DNA of 64,000 nucleotides from Shinisaurus crocodilurus (GCA_021292165.1 CM037878.1:13884471-13948470), one strand, 5' to 3'. Shown: positions 21,538 through 32,388, counted from the first letter of the stretch. Program-made: numbers and translations. The notes: a model not told the origin generated them from the letters alone.

Positions 21538-21949
21538 TGTAATCCATGTGCTAGCCTTGCCAGGCTTTCCACACACAGTAGCAGAGTATCTTCAACACAG
21601 CAGCAAACCCAGCAGAGACCCAGCAGCTCAGCTACTCCAATTTGCAGATTAATCCAGGACACAGGAATCACGCTGTAACAGCAACAGGTCTATTCTGCCC
21701 GTTTATTTACTTATTCAAAGTAAGCACTACAGAGTATATATTCCCTAGGTACAGTCCATGTGCAGAGTATAAATGCATAGCAAGCATTAGTCCAGTAGAG
21801 AGAAGGATAACTTCACCCCACCAATGCAAAGAGTTACATTATAGCAGTTGCAAGAAGAAAAAGAACACAAGACAAAGCTAAAGTTCTTCCCCTTAAAATG
21901 GCTTCTGTCTGGAGCAGTTCACTACGTCAGAGAAAACAAACACGTGACA
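21538..21949 (-). mobile_element. Antisense solo-LTR-like insertion in the gag remnant
   Basis: Read on the minus strand the block starts TGTCACGTG and ends GGATTACA, giving TG...CA termini. It contains an AATAAA on that strand ('gaataagtaaataaacgggc'). It separates two gag segments that belong together. The flanks 'atttg' and 'gtttg' give a possible 5-bp duplication with one mismatch if the boundary is shifted by two bases. Family unknown. Confidence 0.55.
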
Positions 21950-22161
21950 GTTTGTTTTTGACTAGTATGCAAAAGTTGAAGATGCCATACTAAGTACTCT
22001 CAATGTCGGTGAGGAGACCTACCGCTAACGTTTGAGGGAGGTGAAGTTTACCTACTATGCATCCCCACACTACTGGACAGAAGATTAAGGCCAATTGCTG
22101 AAGGTGGCTAAAGCCTACCATACGGATGGCGGAACAAGTGGCCAAACTCATCATGTTACAG

Positions 22162-22287
22162 CAGGGCTCTCCAACCTTGGGTCCCCAGATGTTGCTGGAC
22201 TACAGCTCCCAGAATCCCTTGCCATTAGCCATGCTGGCTGGAGCTGTAGGCCAGCAACATTTGGGGACCCAAGGTTGGAGAGCCCTG
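22162..22287. mobile_element. Palindromic hAT MITE, 'CAGGGCTCTCCAACC' subfamily
   Basis: A 126-bp palindrome with ends CAGGGCTCTCC...GGAGAGCCCTG and a perfect 8-bp duplication 'tgttacag' at 22154-22161 and 22288-22295. The core 'ggactacagctcccagaatc' is a variant of the family core. It is inserted in the gag remnant in what would be a Met-Leu-Gln context, so it is younger than the gag. Confidence 0.93.
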
Positions 22288-22554
22288 TGTTACAGCAATA
22301 CCTCGCCGTCTTTCCTGCTCCTGCTCATAATTGGGCCCAGTGCAACAGACCCACTTCTTCAGACACGGCCATACTATTAATGGAAGCATACCCAATGGCT
22401 GAAGATAATAATCATCCCTCTCCAAGGGGTATCTACAGATGTGAAGAATAAAATTTAACTGGCCCAACCAGAATGGTATTCTCTTGGCCAGTTGCTGGGG
22501 GGGGGGGGAGTCCCATTCCTGTTGCTAGCATACATGCACACACACTTGTGCATA

Positions 22555-22670
22555 AAAACACAAGTGCCCACAGGATCCCACCAGTAGGACATGACTGCAG
22601 CAGCAGCAGCACCTTCCAGCCCACGTTCCCCAGCAACTGGAGTACTTAGGCATATTGCCTCTGATACTGA
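22555..22670 (-). mobile_element. Antisense CR1 3' fragment
   Basis: The stretch 'ggatcccaccagtaggacat' and 'cgttccccagcaactggagt' matches the antisense CR1 region at 41.37 and 62.93 kb. It is short, with a CAG repeat inside. Confidence 0.65.
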
Positions 22671-22868
22671 TACTCTCATCTGCTCCAAGGTATTTTCAAA
22701 ATGAAAAGTTGACAGGCAAATGTTGTCCCCATCTTCAAAAAAAAAGGGAAGAAGGTAGATCCAGGAAATTACTGACAAGTCAGCCTCATGTTGATACCAG
22801 GCAAAATTCCAGAACAGATTAATAAGCGGTCAGTCTGTGAGCATCTAGAAAATAATGCACTGATAGGA

Positions 22869-23020
22869 ACCTAGCCTACCTCACAGGGTTGTTGTGAGGA
22901 TAAAATGGAGAGGAGGAGGAGGAGGAGGAGGAGGATTATTATGTAAGCCACCTTGGGTTCCTTGCAGGAAAAAAGGCGGGGTATAAATATAATAAATAAA
23001 TAAATAAATAAATAAATAAA
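22869..23020 (+). mobile_element. MIR-like CORE-SINE 3' part with (AAAT)n tail
   Basis: It contains 'ctacctcacagggttgttgt', a GGA repeat, 'ccaccttgggttccttgcag' and '(ggtataaatataataaata)'. It is inserted in CR1 copy A, which resumes as 'atgggtatgtcaggaacaag'. The head is missing. Confidence 0.75.
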
Positions 23021-23654
23021 ATGGGTATGTCAGGAACAAGTCATCATGACAGACCAACCCTAACTCCTTTCTTGAGAGAGTTCTTAGTTTAGTGGATTGT
23101 TGGACATTGTATATCTTGATTTCAGCAAAGCATTTGACAAGGCATCCCATAATATCCTTGTTGACAAGATGGTAAAATGTGGGTTGGATGCTGCTACTGT
23201 TAGGCGGATCAGCAGATGGTTGAGCAACCATATTCCACGAGTGCTCATCAATGGCCCTGCATCCTTCTGCCCTCAACCCTGCGCTGCTCCCCATTTGTAT
23301 AAATGACCGAGATGAGGGTGTGACTGAGGGGGGGCTGCTTTTCAGATTTTTCAGGCGACACAAAGCCAGGAGGGACAGCCAACACCATAGAAGACAGGAT
23401 TCAGTCTTCTGAATTCAGTATTCAGAAGGATCTTGACTAGCTGGAACACCGGGCTGAAACTAACAATGAAACTCAAAAGAGATAAATGAAAAGTCTTGCA
23501 TTTATGTACCAAAATCAGGCATAAGTACGGGGGGGGGGGGGGGACCCTATTTGTCAGCAGTACATGTGCAAAGGGCCTAGATGTCTTAGTGGGTCACAAA
23601 CTGAATATGATTTAGCAGTTTAATGCGGCTGCTAAAAATGCTTATTGCTGTTGT

Positions 23655-23892
23655 TGCTGTTACATTTATATCCCGCCTTTCTTCCTCTTGCAAGGAACCC
23701 AAGGCAGCTTACATGATCCTCCTCCTTCTCCTCTCCATTTTATCCTCAGAACAACCCTGTGAGGTAGGTTAGGCTGAGAGTCAGTGACTGATCCAAAGTC
23801 ACCCAGTGTGCTTCATGACAAAATGGGGACTAGAACCCAGATCTCCAGAGTCCCAGTCCAATGCTCTAAGCACTACGCCACACTGGCTCTCC
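23655..23892 (-). mobile_element. Antisense MIR-like CORE-SINE, near full length
   Basis: On the minus strand it starts with a tRNA-like head (complement of 'gtccaatgctctaagcacta' and 'ggactagaacccagatctcc'), then a conserved core ('gaggtaggttaggctgagag' region) and a tail complementary to 'tacatttatatcccgccttt'. It matches the 39.3 and 57.9 kb copies and is inserted in CR1 copy A. Confidence 0.82.
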
Positions 23893-24023
23893 CAGAAGCG
23901 TAGTATCCAGGTCATGGGAAGTAACAGTTCCGCTGTATCCTGCATTAGTCAGGCCACATTTGGAGTGCTGTGTCCGGTTCTGGGCACCACATTTTAAGAA
24001 AGGCATTGACTAACTGGAGCACA

Positions 24024-24763
24024 TGAAGTTCCCCTCTACTCAGCACTGGTTAGGCCTCATCTTGAGTACTGCGTCCCATTCTGGGCACCACACTTTAAGA
24101 AGGAGTATTCATTAATATTCCCCCTTCTTCCCTCCCCATTCCTTTTTCCTTGTGTGTCGTGTCTTTTTAGATTGTAAGCCTGCGGGCAGGGATTGTCTTG
24201 TTAATTGCTGTAAACCGCCCAGAGAGCTTTGGCTATTGGGCGGTATAAAAATGAAATAAATAAATAAATAAAATAAATGTGGACAAACTGGAAAGGGTTC
24301 AGAGAGGAGGGCATCAAAGATGATCAGGGGACTGGAAACAAAGCCTTATGAGCGAGGAGAGACTGAAGGAACTGGGCATGTCTAGCCTTCAGAAGAGAAG
24401 ACTGAGGGGAGATAGGATAGCACTCTTCAAGTACTTGAAAGGATGTCACACAGAGGAGGGTCAGGATCTCTTCTCGATCATCCCAGATTGCAGAACACGA
24501 AATAATGGGCTCAAGTTACAAGAAGCCAGATTCTGCCTCCTGGACATCAGGAAAAAATTCCTGACTGTTAGAGCAATATGACAATGGAACCAACTACCTA
24601 GGGAGGTCGTGGGCTTTCCCACACTGGAGGCATTCTAGGTGCAGCTGGACAGCCATCTGTCGGGGATGTTTTGACTTGGATTCCTGCATTGAGCAAGGGA
24701 TTGGACTCAATGGCCTTGTAGGCCCCTTCCAACTCTACTATTACATGATTCCATGATTCTATA
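24024..24763 (+). mobile_element. CR1 copy B inserted in CR1 copy A
   Basis: It carries 'cccctctactcagcactggt' and the C-terminal frame with '[19 protein letters not shown]' and '[20 protein letters not shown]', ending 'ccttccaactctactattac'. It is close in sequence to the CR1 at 17.35 kb. It lies between two collinear parts of copy A, so it is the younger of the two. Confidence 0.85.
24105..24285 (+). mobile_element. LINE/SINE 3' end inserted in CR1 copy B
   Basis: It has 'gattgtaagcctgcgggcag', 'accgcccagagagctttggc' and an (AAAT)n tail. CR1 copy B reads 'cacactttaagaagga' before it and 'tggacaaactggaaaggg' after it, so this is the youngest layer of this stack. Confidence 0.8.
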
Positions 24764-25205
24764 TCCTGAGAAGAGCGACCAGGATGGTGAGGGGTGTGGA
24801 GAAACCAGGTCCTATGAGGAATGGTCAAAAGAGCTGGGCATGTTTAGCCTGGAGAAGAGAGGACTGAGAAGAAACATGATTGCAGTCTTCAAATATCTGG
24901 AAAATGGTCATGCAGAAAATGGAGCACAGCTGTTCTTTGTTACTCCAAAGGGGAGGACTAGAACCAGAGGTTGGACATTTCAGGGAAGCAAATTCCATCT
25001 AAACTTTCAGAGAAGCTTCCTAACAGGGAGGTCTGTTTGGCAGTGAAGCAAACTGCCTCAGGAGGTGTTGGCTTCTCCTTGGATGGAGGTATGTAAGCAG
25101 AAACTAGATGGGCATCTGTCAGTGATGTTGTAGCTGCACCTTGCATGGAGCAGGGGGTTGGACTAGGTGATCTCCATGGTACCCTACAGAGCTCTATGCT
25201 TCTAT

Positions 25206-25914
25206 GTTCCTAATCCCCTACCATCTGGATGACCTCTATGCATGACTGTGGCTTTCCACCCCTGCGTAAATGGCCACAGGGGCAGCATAAAAGAGTCCCA
25301 TTGGGAAGAAACTGCTTCTTTCGTAACAGGCTCTCCGAAAGGGAATGACGCAGTGGCTGTTTCTGCCAAGACACAGGAACTGGGGAGAAGTCTGGGCCAG
25401 GATTCTGTTTACTTTCAAGAAAGCCACATAGCACCACACGCAGCAATAAAGATGGGCTCTATTTTTCAAATACGTTCTGGAAGAAAGGGAGAGAAGTGTG
25501 TGTGTGGGGGGGGAGGCAGTAAAATGTGTAAAATCCAGGCCTTTTCACAACAGCAAAAGTCAGGTGGAGGACGAGACGGCGAGCCATCTCTGCAAGCAGC
25601 TTCTCTGGTATTTACGAAGCAAACACTTTCAGATGCAATGGCAATCGAGTGTTATGTGCAAAAATTGATTTTGTGCGTGAAATAGAATTCCCTCCAGGCG
25701 TTGCACAAAAGTCTCAAAATTGTTCTTATCAGTCAATAGCCACTTCTATGCAAGCAACAAAAACCCCCCTTGCAACCATAGAGACTCAGAGGATTGAATT
25801 ACTGTGGGGGGGTGCAGGTGAAGGTGTGTGCTGTGGGCGGAGGAGGCTGGTTATACAACAAAAAAGGGTACAACAAGAGGGAACTGTAAGAGAAGGTACA
25901 GGAAGCAAGATGGG
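25206..25914. other. Anonymous DNA
   Basis: No gene or repeat family was recognised. It has a (TG)n/G-run near 25497-25512. The open frames show no domain. Confidence 0.4.
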
Positions 25915-25948
25915 AGGAATGGCTGAGAGAACTGGGCATGTTTAGGCT

Positions 25949-27153
25949 TGTTGGATAATTAAATTGCAGTCAATGACTCATGTTTCACCAGGTAGTTGGG
26001 TGAAATGGTTAAGATCACTGATACCTTCTAGGGTGGATTCCCTAGAAGGTACTCATTGAATAATTAGCAGAGCCTAAGCAGGCAGTGGGCGTTGCTCCCA
26101 GCTTCTTCCTCTTTCTGTTCAGACTCCTAGTGAGTGTGGCACCACCAGGTTGTTGTCTCCACATGGTCCTTGTAGCAGCATGTAGCCAGAGTTGCTGGTC
26201 TGAACTCCACAAGTTCAGACCCCAAGTATTTCCAAATGAACTTGTAACCAACTGTAAGAAACGCTTTTAAGCCTGCCTGAATGAAACTGCATAATCTGAG
26301 TGAGTACATGTTACTTTTAACTTTGACAAGACTGTGTCTCTGATTATTGTTCTGAGGGAGAGAAAAGGGGGCAAAACCAGGGAAATCCAGTCTGCCTTAA
26401 AGCATCCTGGATTACCAAATGCTAACTGGCTAACACTAGCCAAATCTAAGCTTCTTTTGAGCTGGAAAGGGACTCTACTCTGCTGATCTCACTAACGTGA
26501 GATAGGAAGGATATTACTCCACAACAGGACCGGTGCAGGGCAGTTTGGTGCCCTAGGTGAAATGAAATTTAGCGGGGGGCCCTCTCATGCCGTGGGGGGG
26601 GGGCTCCGGAGCAAAGCAGCCCTGCTCTGCAAACCCCCCCGTGCCACCACCACCACCAACCTACCTTCCCCCCGCCCTGGCTGCCACCGCCTCCGAGGAG
26701 GAAGTGACGTGATGGGACCCCCGCGCTCCGTTTCCTGCCGGGGAAACCAGGGCAATAGGGCTGTTTAAGCCCTGTTGCCCTGGTTCCTCCTGCCAAAACA
26801 ACGCGGGCGGGGCTCTGGAAGCGACGCGACGCGGAGAAGGTAGGTGGCGGGGGGGGTCGGGGGGAGTGGCGGCGGCAACTGGCGGGGGAGGCGCGGTGGC
26901 GGGCGGGGGAAGGCGCAGCGGCGGCGGGAGGGCGGGGGGAGGCGCGGCGGCGGTGGGTGGGTGGGCGGGGAGGCGCGGTGGCGGGCGGGGAGGCGGAGGC
27001 CTGGCGGGGGCGGCGCGGCGGCAGCGAAGAGGAGCGTTTCTGTGCCCCCTTCAGCCGCGCGCCCTAGGCAACCAGCTGCCTAGTTTGCCTAGCGGTAGCT
27101 CCGGCCCTGCTCCACAATATATCCTCTCCTAGTATCTTTTTCAAGTCCCAACA
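25949..27153 (+). mobile_element. Solo LTR with 5-bp duplication, hit by a MITE
   Basis: It starts TGTTGG (25949) and ends CCAACA (27153), canonical inverted LTR ends. The direct repeat 'aggct' lies at 25944-25948 and 27154-27158. The flanks read as a CR1-like 'ctgggcatgttt|aggct...aggct|tgaaacgagaaagatg', so the LTR landed in an old CR1 fragment. Without the 585-bp MITE and its 8-bp duplication the LTR is about 612 bp. Orientation cannot be fixed firmly. No internal viral genes are present, consistent with LTR-LTR recombination. Family not identified. Confidence 0.82.
26525..27109. mobile_element. GC-rich hAT MITE 'CAGGACCGGTGC', 585 bp
   Basis: The ends are 'caggaccggtgcagggcagt' and 'ggtagctccggccctg'. 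A perfect 8-bp duplication, 'ctccacaa', lies at 26517-26524 and 27110-27117. It belongs to the family at 8.86, 59.15 and 60.75 kb but has a long extra interior. There is an inverted repeat around 'gggctgtttaagccctgttg' (about 26750-26790) and a G-rich CpG-dense minisatellite (about 26845-27010) with 'aggcgcggtggcgggcgggg' units. The Gly/Arg-rich frames here are repeat translations. Confidence 0.92.
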
Positions 27154-27209
27154 AGGCTTGAAACGAGAAAGATGAAAAGAGTGCAATAGGTTTCCAGTTT
27201 TCAAAGGGC

Positions 27210-27250
27210 TGTGTGTGTGTGTGTGTGTGTGTGTGCATACGTGTGTGTAG
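27210..27250 (+). repeat. (GT)n microsatellite
   Basis: A GT-dinucleotide run at about 27210-27233 continues as 'gcatacgtgtgtgt'. It follows the CR1-like fragment. Confidence 0.9.
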
Positions 27251-27566
27251 GGTTGTCAGGTTCCAGCCCAGAGTCAGGACCTACACTTTTAAATGTTCTG
27301 AGGTATCAGCCGACAAACTGGGAAGAATGATGCAGCAGGGGCAGGCCCTATGACATATCTGTAAGCAGCATCACCAGGGGAAGAGCTGGCAACCGATGCA
27401 CGGTCCAAGGTCCAGATTAAGCTACACGCTCACTACACTGTAACAGTGTGTACCTTTCAAACTGGGGGCGATAGTGCAAATATTCGAACAAGGGAAACAG
27501 TGCTTTAAAAAAAAAAGAAAAAAGGCAGATGTAGAATTGCCAGCTTGCAACAGACCGCATATGTGC

Positions 27567-30500
27567 ATGTGTATATATATTTATTTAGCTACGGTCATAG
27601 ATCAAACAGAAAGTACAAACATCACAATATATGAATGTTATACAGAAAAAGGAGGAAAGTTACATGATGTGAGCAAATTAGTTTGTAAAAAACAAGCATA
27701 TTAAAAGAGTATAGTAATAGTCTGGTTTAAGCATGTTTACCATCTGCTTCCTGATAGTGCAAGCCAAAGCACAAAATTTGGCCACATTAAAAGTTATCTT
27801 GTTCCTTGAGCCTGAAAGAAGGAGAGAGATATAAAATGAATTGGATCTGCCTGGTAAAATTTTTTAAAATTTGGGGTGATATAAAAGGAACGAATATTCT
27901 TATAGTATATGCAAAACAGCAGTGCATGTATCATTGTTTCGACCTCACCCAATTGACATGGGCAGGTATGCTGAGAATAAGGAATGCGCAGGTATTTACC
28001 CTCCAGGAAAGCTGAAGGTAAGGAGTTAAAACGCGCCAGGGTGAAAGCTCTGCGATATTTTGGGATTACCAGGGCATGAAGATAGTCTTCGGGGGCAAAA
28101 ATTGTATTGGGAGTCAAAGATGGCATATAGCGTTCGGCCCAAGCTCTATCCTCTTGTAGGGCTAGGACCCTAATCCAGTCAGTGATCATTTCTTTGGCCT
28201 TTATAGGTCCCAACTGTAGCAGGGCTAGGGGAGAAAACCCATAATGCAAGGCTCTCCAACCTTGGGTCCCCAGATGTTGCTGGCCTACAGCTCCCAGAAT
28301 CCCGCCTTGCCATTAGCCATGCTGGCTGGGTATGCTGGGAGCTGTAGGCCAGCAACATCTGGGGACCCAAGGTTGGAGAGCCCTGCCATAATGTAATTTT
28401 TCCTCAGCTGTTTCTGCCCATCTACCAGACAGATTATCCACCAAAATCGGGGGGGGGGGGGTAGTCCTTGTGGGCTGAAATTTAGTTTAAGCCAGAAATT
28501 AATTATGTTTATCCATGCTCGTGCTTCAAATGGAATCAGGCCCGCTTCTAGTCTGAGTAAAGCTTATGGGGTACCACGTGGGTTACCAAATATAGATCGT
28601 AATTTTTTTTGTCAGTATTGCCTCCAAAGGGCGAGGGTCTTTATAAATACATATCTGAGAGACATAAAGTAATTGAGCCAGCACCTTGCCCTGGAAGACT
28701 TTGATCGCAGATGGAATATGTGAGCCCCCTTTGGAGAAGAAGAATCTGAAGATAGCAGTAATGGTTCTTTGAGCATTCTCAGGAAGACTACTCCCAAAGA
28801 TTTGTAAGTCCTGACCTGTTTGATGTCATGGCCATTTAACCTCCATCAGTGCTTAGTATGTCTTTCTGAAAAAAACAGAATTTTTGTCTTATGGTAGTTA
28901 ACTGTGAGCTGCTCCTCAGTGTAATGCGCTGAGAAGGTGCAAAGAGCTTGCCTGAGTCCTACTTCTGAAAATGATAATATAACTGTATCATCCGCATACA
29001 GTAAGGTGTGAATAGGTCAGTTTGCAAGATTAGGTGGGTGAAAGTTAGGATTCGATAAAGTGGTGACTAAGGAATTTAAATAAAAATTAAATAATAGAGG
29101 GTGTCAAGTGCGGATTTAAAATCAACAAAGGCTCCATGAGGTCTAGATCTATATTTCCTGATAAGATGATGTAAGATCAGGCACTGATCAATGGTAAAAC
29201 GGCCTGACCTAAAGCCGGCTTGCTCTTCAGCTAGTATTTTCCCCAGGTCAAGCCAGTCCCAAAATTTCCAACACAGGTGCCTGGCATAAAGCTTACTTAC
29301 TATGCTAAGCAAAATTATTGGGCGGTAGTTAGATAGATCATGTTTAGATCCCTTTTTGTATATTGGGACGATAATGGCCAGACCCCAGTCTGATGGTATT
29401 TGGGCTGATTGGTCAATGGACATAAAGAGTGCAGCCAGAATTGGGGCCCACCAGTTTATGTTGTTTTTAATTAGCTCTACTGGGATACAATCTGCCTCAG
29501 AGGCCTTCCTGGGTTTGAATAAGGTAAGTAGTTTTTTTTAAATTTCTAATATCGATACTGGCTGCCATAAAGGAATGGCTGCCAGCTCGATGTTTATATT
29601 TATGTTTTCTGGGATATCTGGCCCTGCTGAATAAAGGGCTCAAAAATGGTTTCCCCAGGCCTCAGGCAACACCAGGCAGGCCGTCTTAGGAATTTCTGAT
29701 TGGAGCCCTTGTCCAACAATGTGCCAGAAGAGAGAAGAATCGTTTTTTTCAGGCTGCATAGATTAGCTGTGCCCATGCTTTACTCAGTGCCTCTCTTTTT
29801 TTCTTTTTAATTAACTCCTTATACCGTTGTTTTTGGAGATATAAGGGATAGCAGTAGCTTTACTTGATCTACTATTGTTTGAAAAGAGTAACCAACTGAT
29901 TCTTTGTCACAACACATTTGTGATCAAACCAGGATTTAGAGTTATGATTTTTGGCGAGGGAATTGAGAGATCGGGGTAAGTTATTTGTTTGGATCTGTTG
30001 TAGCTCGAGTGCCAGATCTTGGTACACGAAAATAACTGTTTCAGGTGACTTCACCGCTATAATCTCATGGAAGAGTTCAGAAGCCCTGTCCGATCTTAGA
30101 TAATTAATACAATGCTCTTCTATCTTATTGGACCATCTAACTCTTTTATAGTCAGTCACCATCAGGTGTGAGGTCTATACCAAGCTTATCTGTCAGATGA
30201 GTGACCGTAGTTCTAATTTTAAATTTCAAGGAGCTTAGTAAGTGATCACTATCCTGACGGGGGTCAACTTTTAAATTCAGCGGACTAGCCAGAAAGTTGC
30301 GAGATATCATAACATAATCTATTGTACTAGCGCCACGCTCTGACCAATAGGTGAGTTCTCTGGGAAAATCGCCGTGTGTTGCTCCGTTAAGAATAAATAA
30401 ATCCAACTTGGCTGCAAATCGAGCTAAATGAAGTTCTCTCTGGTTAAGTTTAGAATCCTTCGATTGCTGTGGGATGCATGACTGTCCTATACCATGTGGG

Positions 30501-31900
30501 GGAGGGGCAACATTATAATAAGAGTACACAAGGCCTCGTCATTGGGGCCTAATCTTGCATTAAAATCGCCTGCCACTACAACTAAGGTATTGGGAAGCTT
30601 AAAAAACAAGTTTGATATATATTCTTCAAGTATAGGTCAGATTTCATTGGCCCTGGAGCGGACTCCCCGAGGGGGAAAGTAAACATTTATAATCAAAACA
30701 GACACTACCATGGCTGAAATTTACAATGCAAGCCATGGCCCATTGGTCACAAGGCTCTACTTTGGTCACTTCTGCCAGAAGCTTTGTGGAAACCAGGAAA
30801 GCCAAACCTCCTTTCGGTCTCCCCCAACTTTCCCCTACAGTGGCCAGAAGATCTAATGTGATAAACCCATCCATTGTCACTGGAGTTTGCATCCAAGTCT
30901 CTTGGAGCAGAATTATATCAAATGTGCCTATACACTCTTTAAAGGAGATGTCAAACTTCTTCGAGGTCCACCCAGCCAGCAATGTTCCAGTAGAGGAGCT
31001 TAATAAAGCCATGAAAAGGTGGGTTCTGAAGCGGGGGGACCTTCGTTTCCTCCCCAGATGATAAGGATTTTGAAGGCTCTTCCAGAGAGTTGATCTGTTG
31101 CTGCACTGAGATTTTAGAAGGGAAAGGAGTGACCATTGAAGGATGTTGTGAGTTCTTGAAGATATTAGTGTCAGAATCTGAAGGACTGTTTGGCACATGA
31201 GCGTCAGAATAGTGTGGTAGCATCAGATTATCATCTTGGAGATCATGGTCAACAACCTTTCTTACTATCAGTTTGCCTTCCCTTGTAACATGACCATTTT
31301 GGTCTCCTCTAAAATCTGTGCTAGGGTCGAATATAGCCGTCAACTCATATTGGTTGCAAAGCAGGTTTACGACAAGATGGTGATCAACGTTATATTCTTT
31401 ATCATTAGTCAGCTGATCTGAGTGAATAGACAGTTGTGAAGAGGGTGTGTTGAGGATACTATTCTTAGTGCCACTGGGGGGATGTAGTGAGTTGGATATT
31501 TTGTGGTGTCCTTGAGGCTTAGGCTCCTTGGAGAGTTCTGTGGTCCCAAGGACCAGTCTGGGATCTCCTCCTCAGTCACTTAAAGTAGTAATAAGTTCAT
31601 AACTTGTTTTTTCCTTTCCTTCTAAAGTTGGACAGAAAAAAATCGGTAATTTTTAGTTGAGGTTGAGCCTTTGCAGCCTTAGTAGCTAAGGAGACATCTT
31701 CAGTCACTGGGGCCAAGCCCAGTTGTTTGCATTTTTCTCTGGTATAGACCATCAGTTTTGTTGGGACTAGGTCCCTATGTTTGAACAAATCCTTTTAAAA
31801 TCTGGAGTCAGATGACGTGGTATAAAAAGAATTAAACTTCCTCGCCTTTGGAGCAATCCTTCTCAGTTATTGAGTTTGATTGCCTTTGTTTGTTTGTTTG
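27567..31900 (-). mobile_element. Decayed antisense LINE with APE-type endonuclease and RT
   Basis: Minus-strand fragments are collinear over about 4 kb. An N-terminal Lys/Ser-rich part (31597-31788, 30951-31343) comes first. An apurinic-type endonuclease region follows (30644-31198, 'DIILLQETWMQTPVTM'; 30152-30529, 'STIDYVMISRNFL' and 'SDHLLSSLKF'). The RT segment 29076-29423 has 'DWGLAIIVPIYKKGSKHDLSNYRP' split over two known motifs and 'GAFVDFKSALDTL'. YADD is readable at 28987-28998. The C-terminal part (27794-28249) has 'CPCQLGEVETMIHALLFC', a Cys/His motif. The 3' end lies near 27567 with an AAATA tail. Frameshifts make it inactive. It may belong to the Vingi or another Jockey-superfamily clade; I could not confirm this. 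Confidence 0.82.
28247..28385. mobile_element. Palindromic hAT MITE inside the antisense LINE
   Basis: A 139-bp palindrome of the CAAGGCTCTCC/GGAGAGCCCTG subfamily with a perfect 8-bp duplication 'ccataatg' at 28239-28246 and 28386-28393. Removing the element and one duplication makes the LINE C-terminal frame read on directly ('AEEKLHYGFSPL'). The MITE is therefore younger than the LINE. Confidence 0.94.
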
Positions 31901-32388
31901 TTTGTTTGTATTAAAGGTATTTCAGCCCCCCCCCCGTTAAAATATGTGCGTTATCAAAATCGCCAGCACCAATAACTGGTGGCTATTTCCCATCAGCTCC
32001 CTTTTCTTTTCCTTGCTGTATTATGATGTTTTGGCAACTAACTAAGTCCTTGATAAATTTAAAGAGTTTAGCAACTTACAGCAGGCAAAGTCCTTGATAG
32101 ATTACTCCTCATTTCCTAGCGACTCCAGCAGTACAATTCAGCAACTGGCAAAAGAAGGTAAGAGTTAAGCTCCGATGATTTAAAAAAACGCCCAGGATAA
32201 GGACAAGAGAAAGGGGATAAAAAAGCAGCAAGGTAAAATATATAAAATGAAATATTTAAAAGAATTGATTAAAACAATTTAAAAGGCTGGGCTCTTAAGA
32301 TAAAATATAGTATAAATTAAAAACAAGAATGACTAAAGAGCTCACAAAAACAGAGCCACCGTGTCCCTCGCAGGTGCCCAGAGGAGGT
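31901..32388. other. Anonymous DNA, (TTTG)n and A-rich
   Basis: A (TTTG)n run at about 31886-31910 and a C-run at 31927-31935 are followed by A-rich sequence. This may be the 5' region of the antisense LINE, but no coding similarity remains. Confidence 0.4.

Larger units (their letters stand above)
21021..22415 (+). pseudogene. SCAN-like gag remnant (Gmr1-type Ty3/gypsy or SCAN gene)
   Basis: Three collinear parts read as one decayed protein. The N-terminal part (21021-21354) contains a proline run and a Gln-rich 'QQRVQAQEQQQHLQHLAT' segment. After a frameshift, 21355-21537 encodes 'DPEAHLNTFEMVATAAGW' and 'LTPWLTGPAQEAVDTL', with an in-frame stop. The part at 21965-22161 gives 'VGEETYR' and 'WLKPTIRMAEQVAKLIML', and 22296-22415 gives 'QYLAVFPAPAHNW'. 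Known: SCAN domains derive from Gmr1-like gypsy capsid genes, so either origin is possible. It is interrupted by an LTR-like block and a MITE. No pol follows. Confidence 0.72.
22671..25205 (+). mobile_element. CR1 copy A, split by SINEs and another CR1
   Basis: A CR1 in sense orientation survives in several segments. 22671-22868 is upstream RT. 23021-23655 has 'DIVYLDFSKAFDKASHN', the RT motif A region. 23892-24023 follows, and 24764-25205 holds the C-terminal part ('[20 protein letters not shown]') and 3' end. The intervening blocks are later insertions. 'actaactggagca' at 24005-24020 continues logically into 'tcctgagaagagcgaccagg' at 24764. Stops and indels make it non-functional. Confidence 0.85.

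Noticed and set aside
26844..27132. Gly/Arg-rich open frames
   Set aside because: They translate the GC-rich minisatellite inside the hAT MITE.
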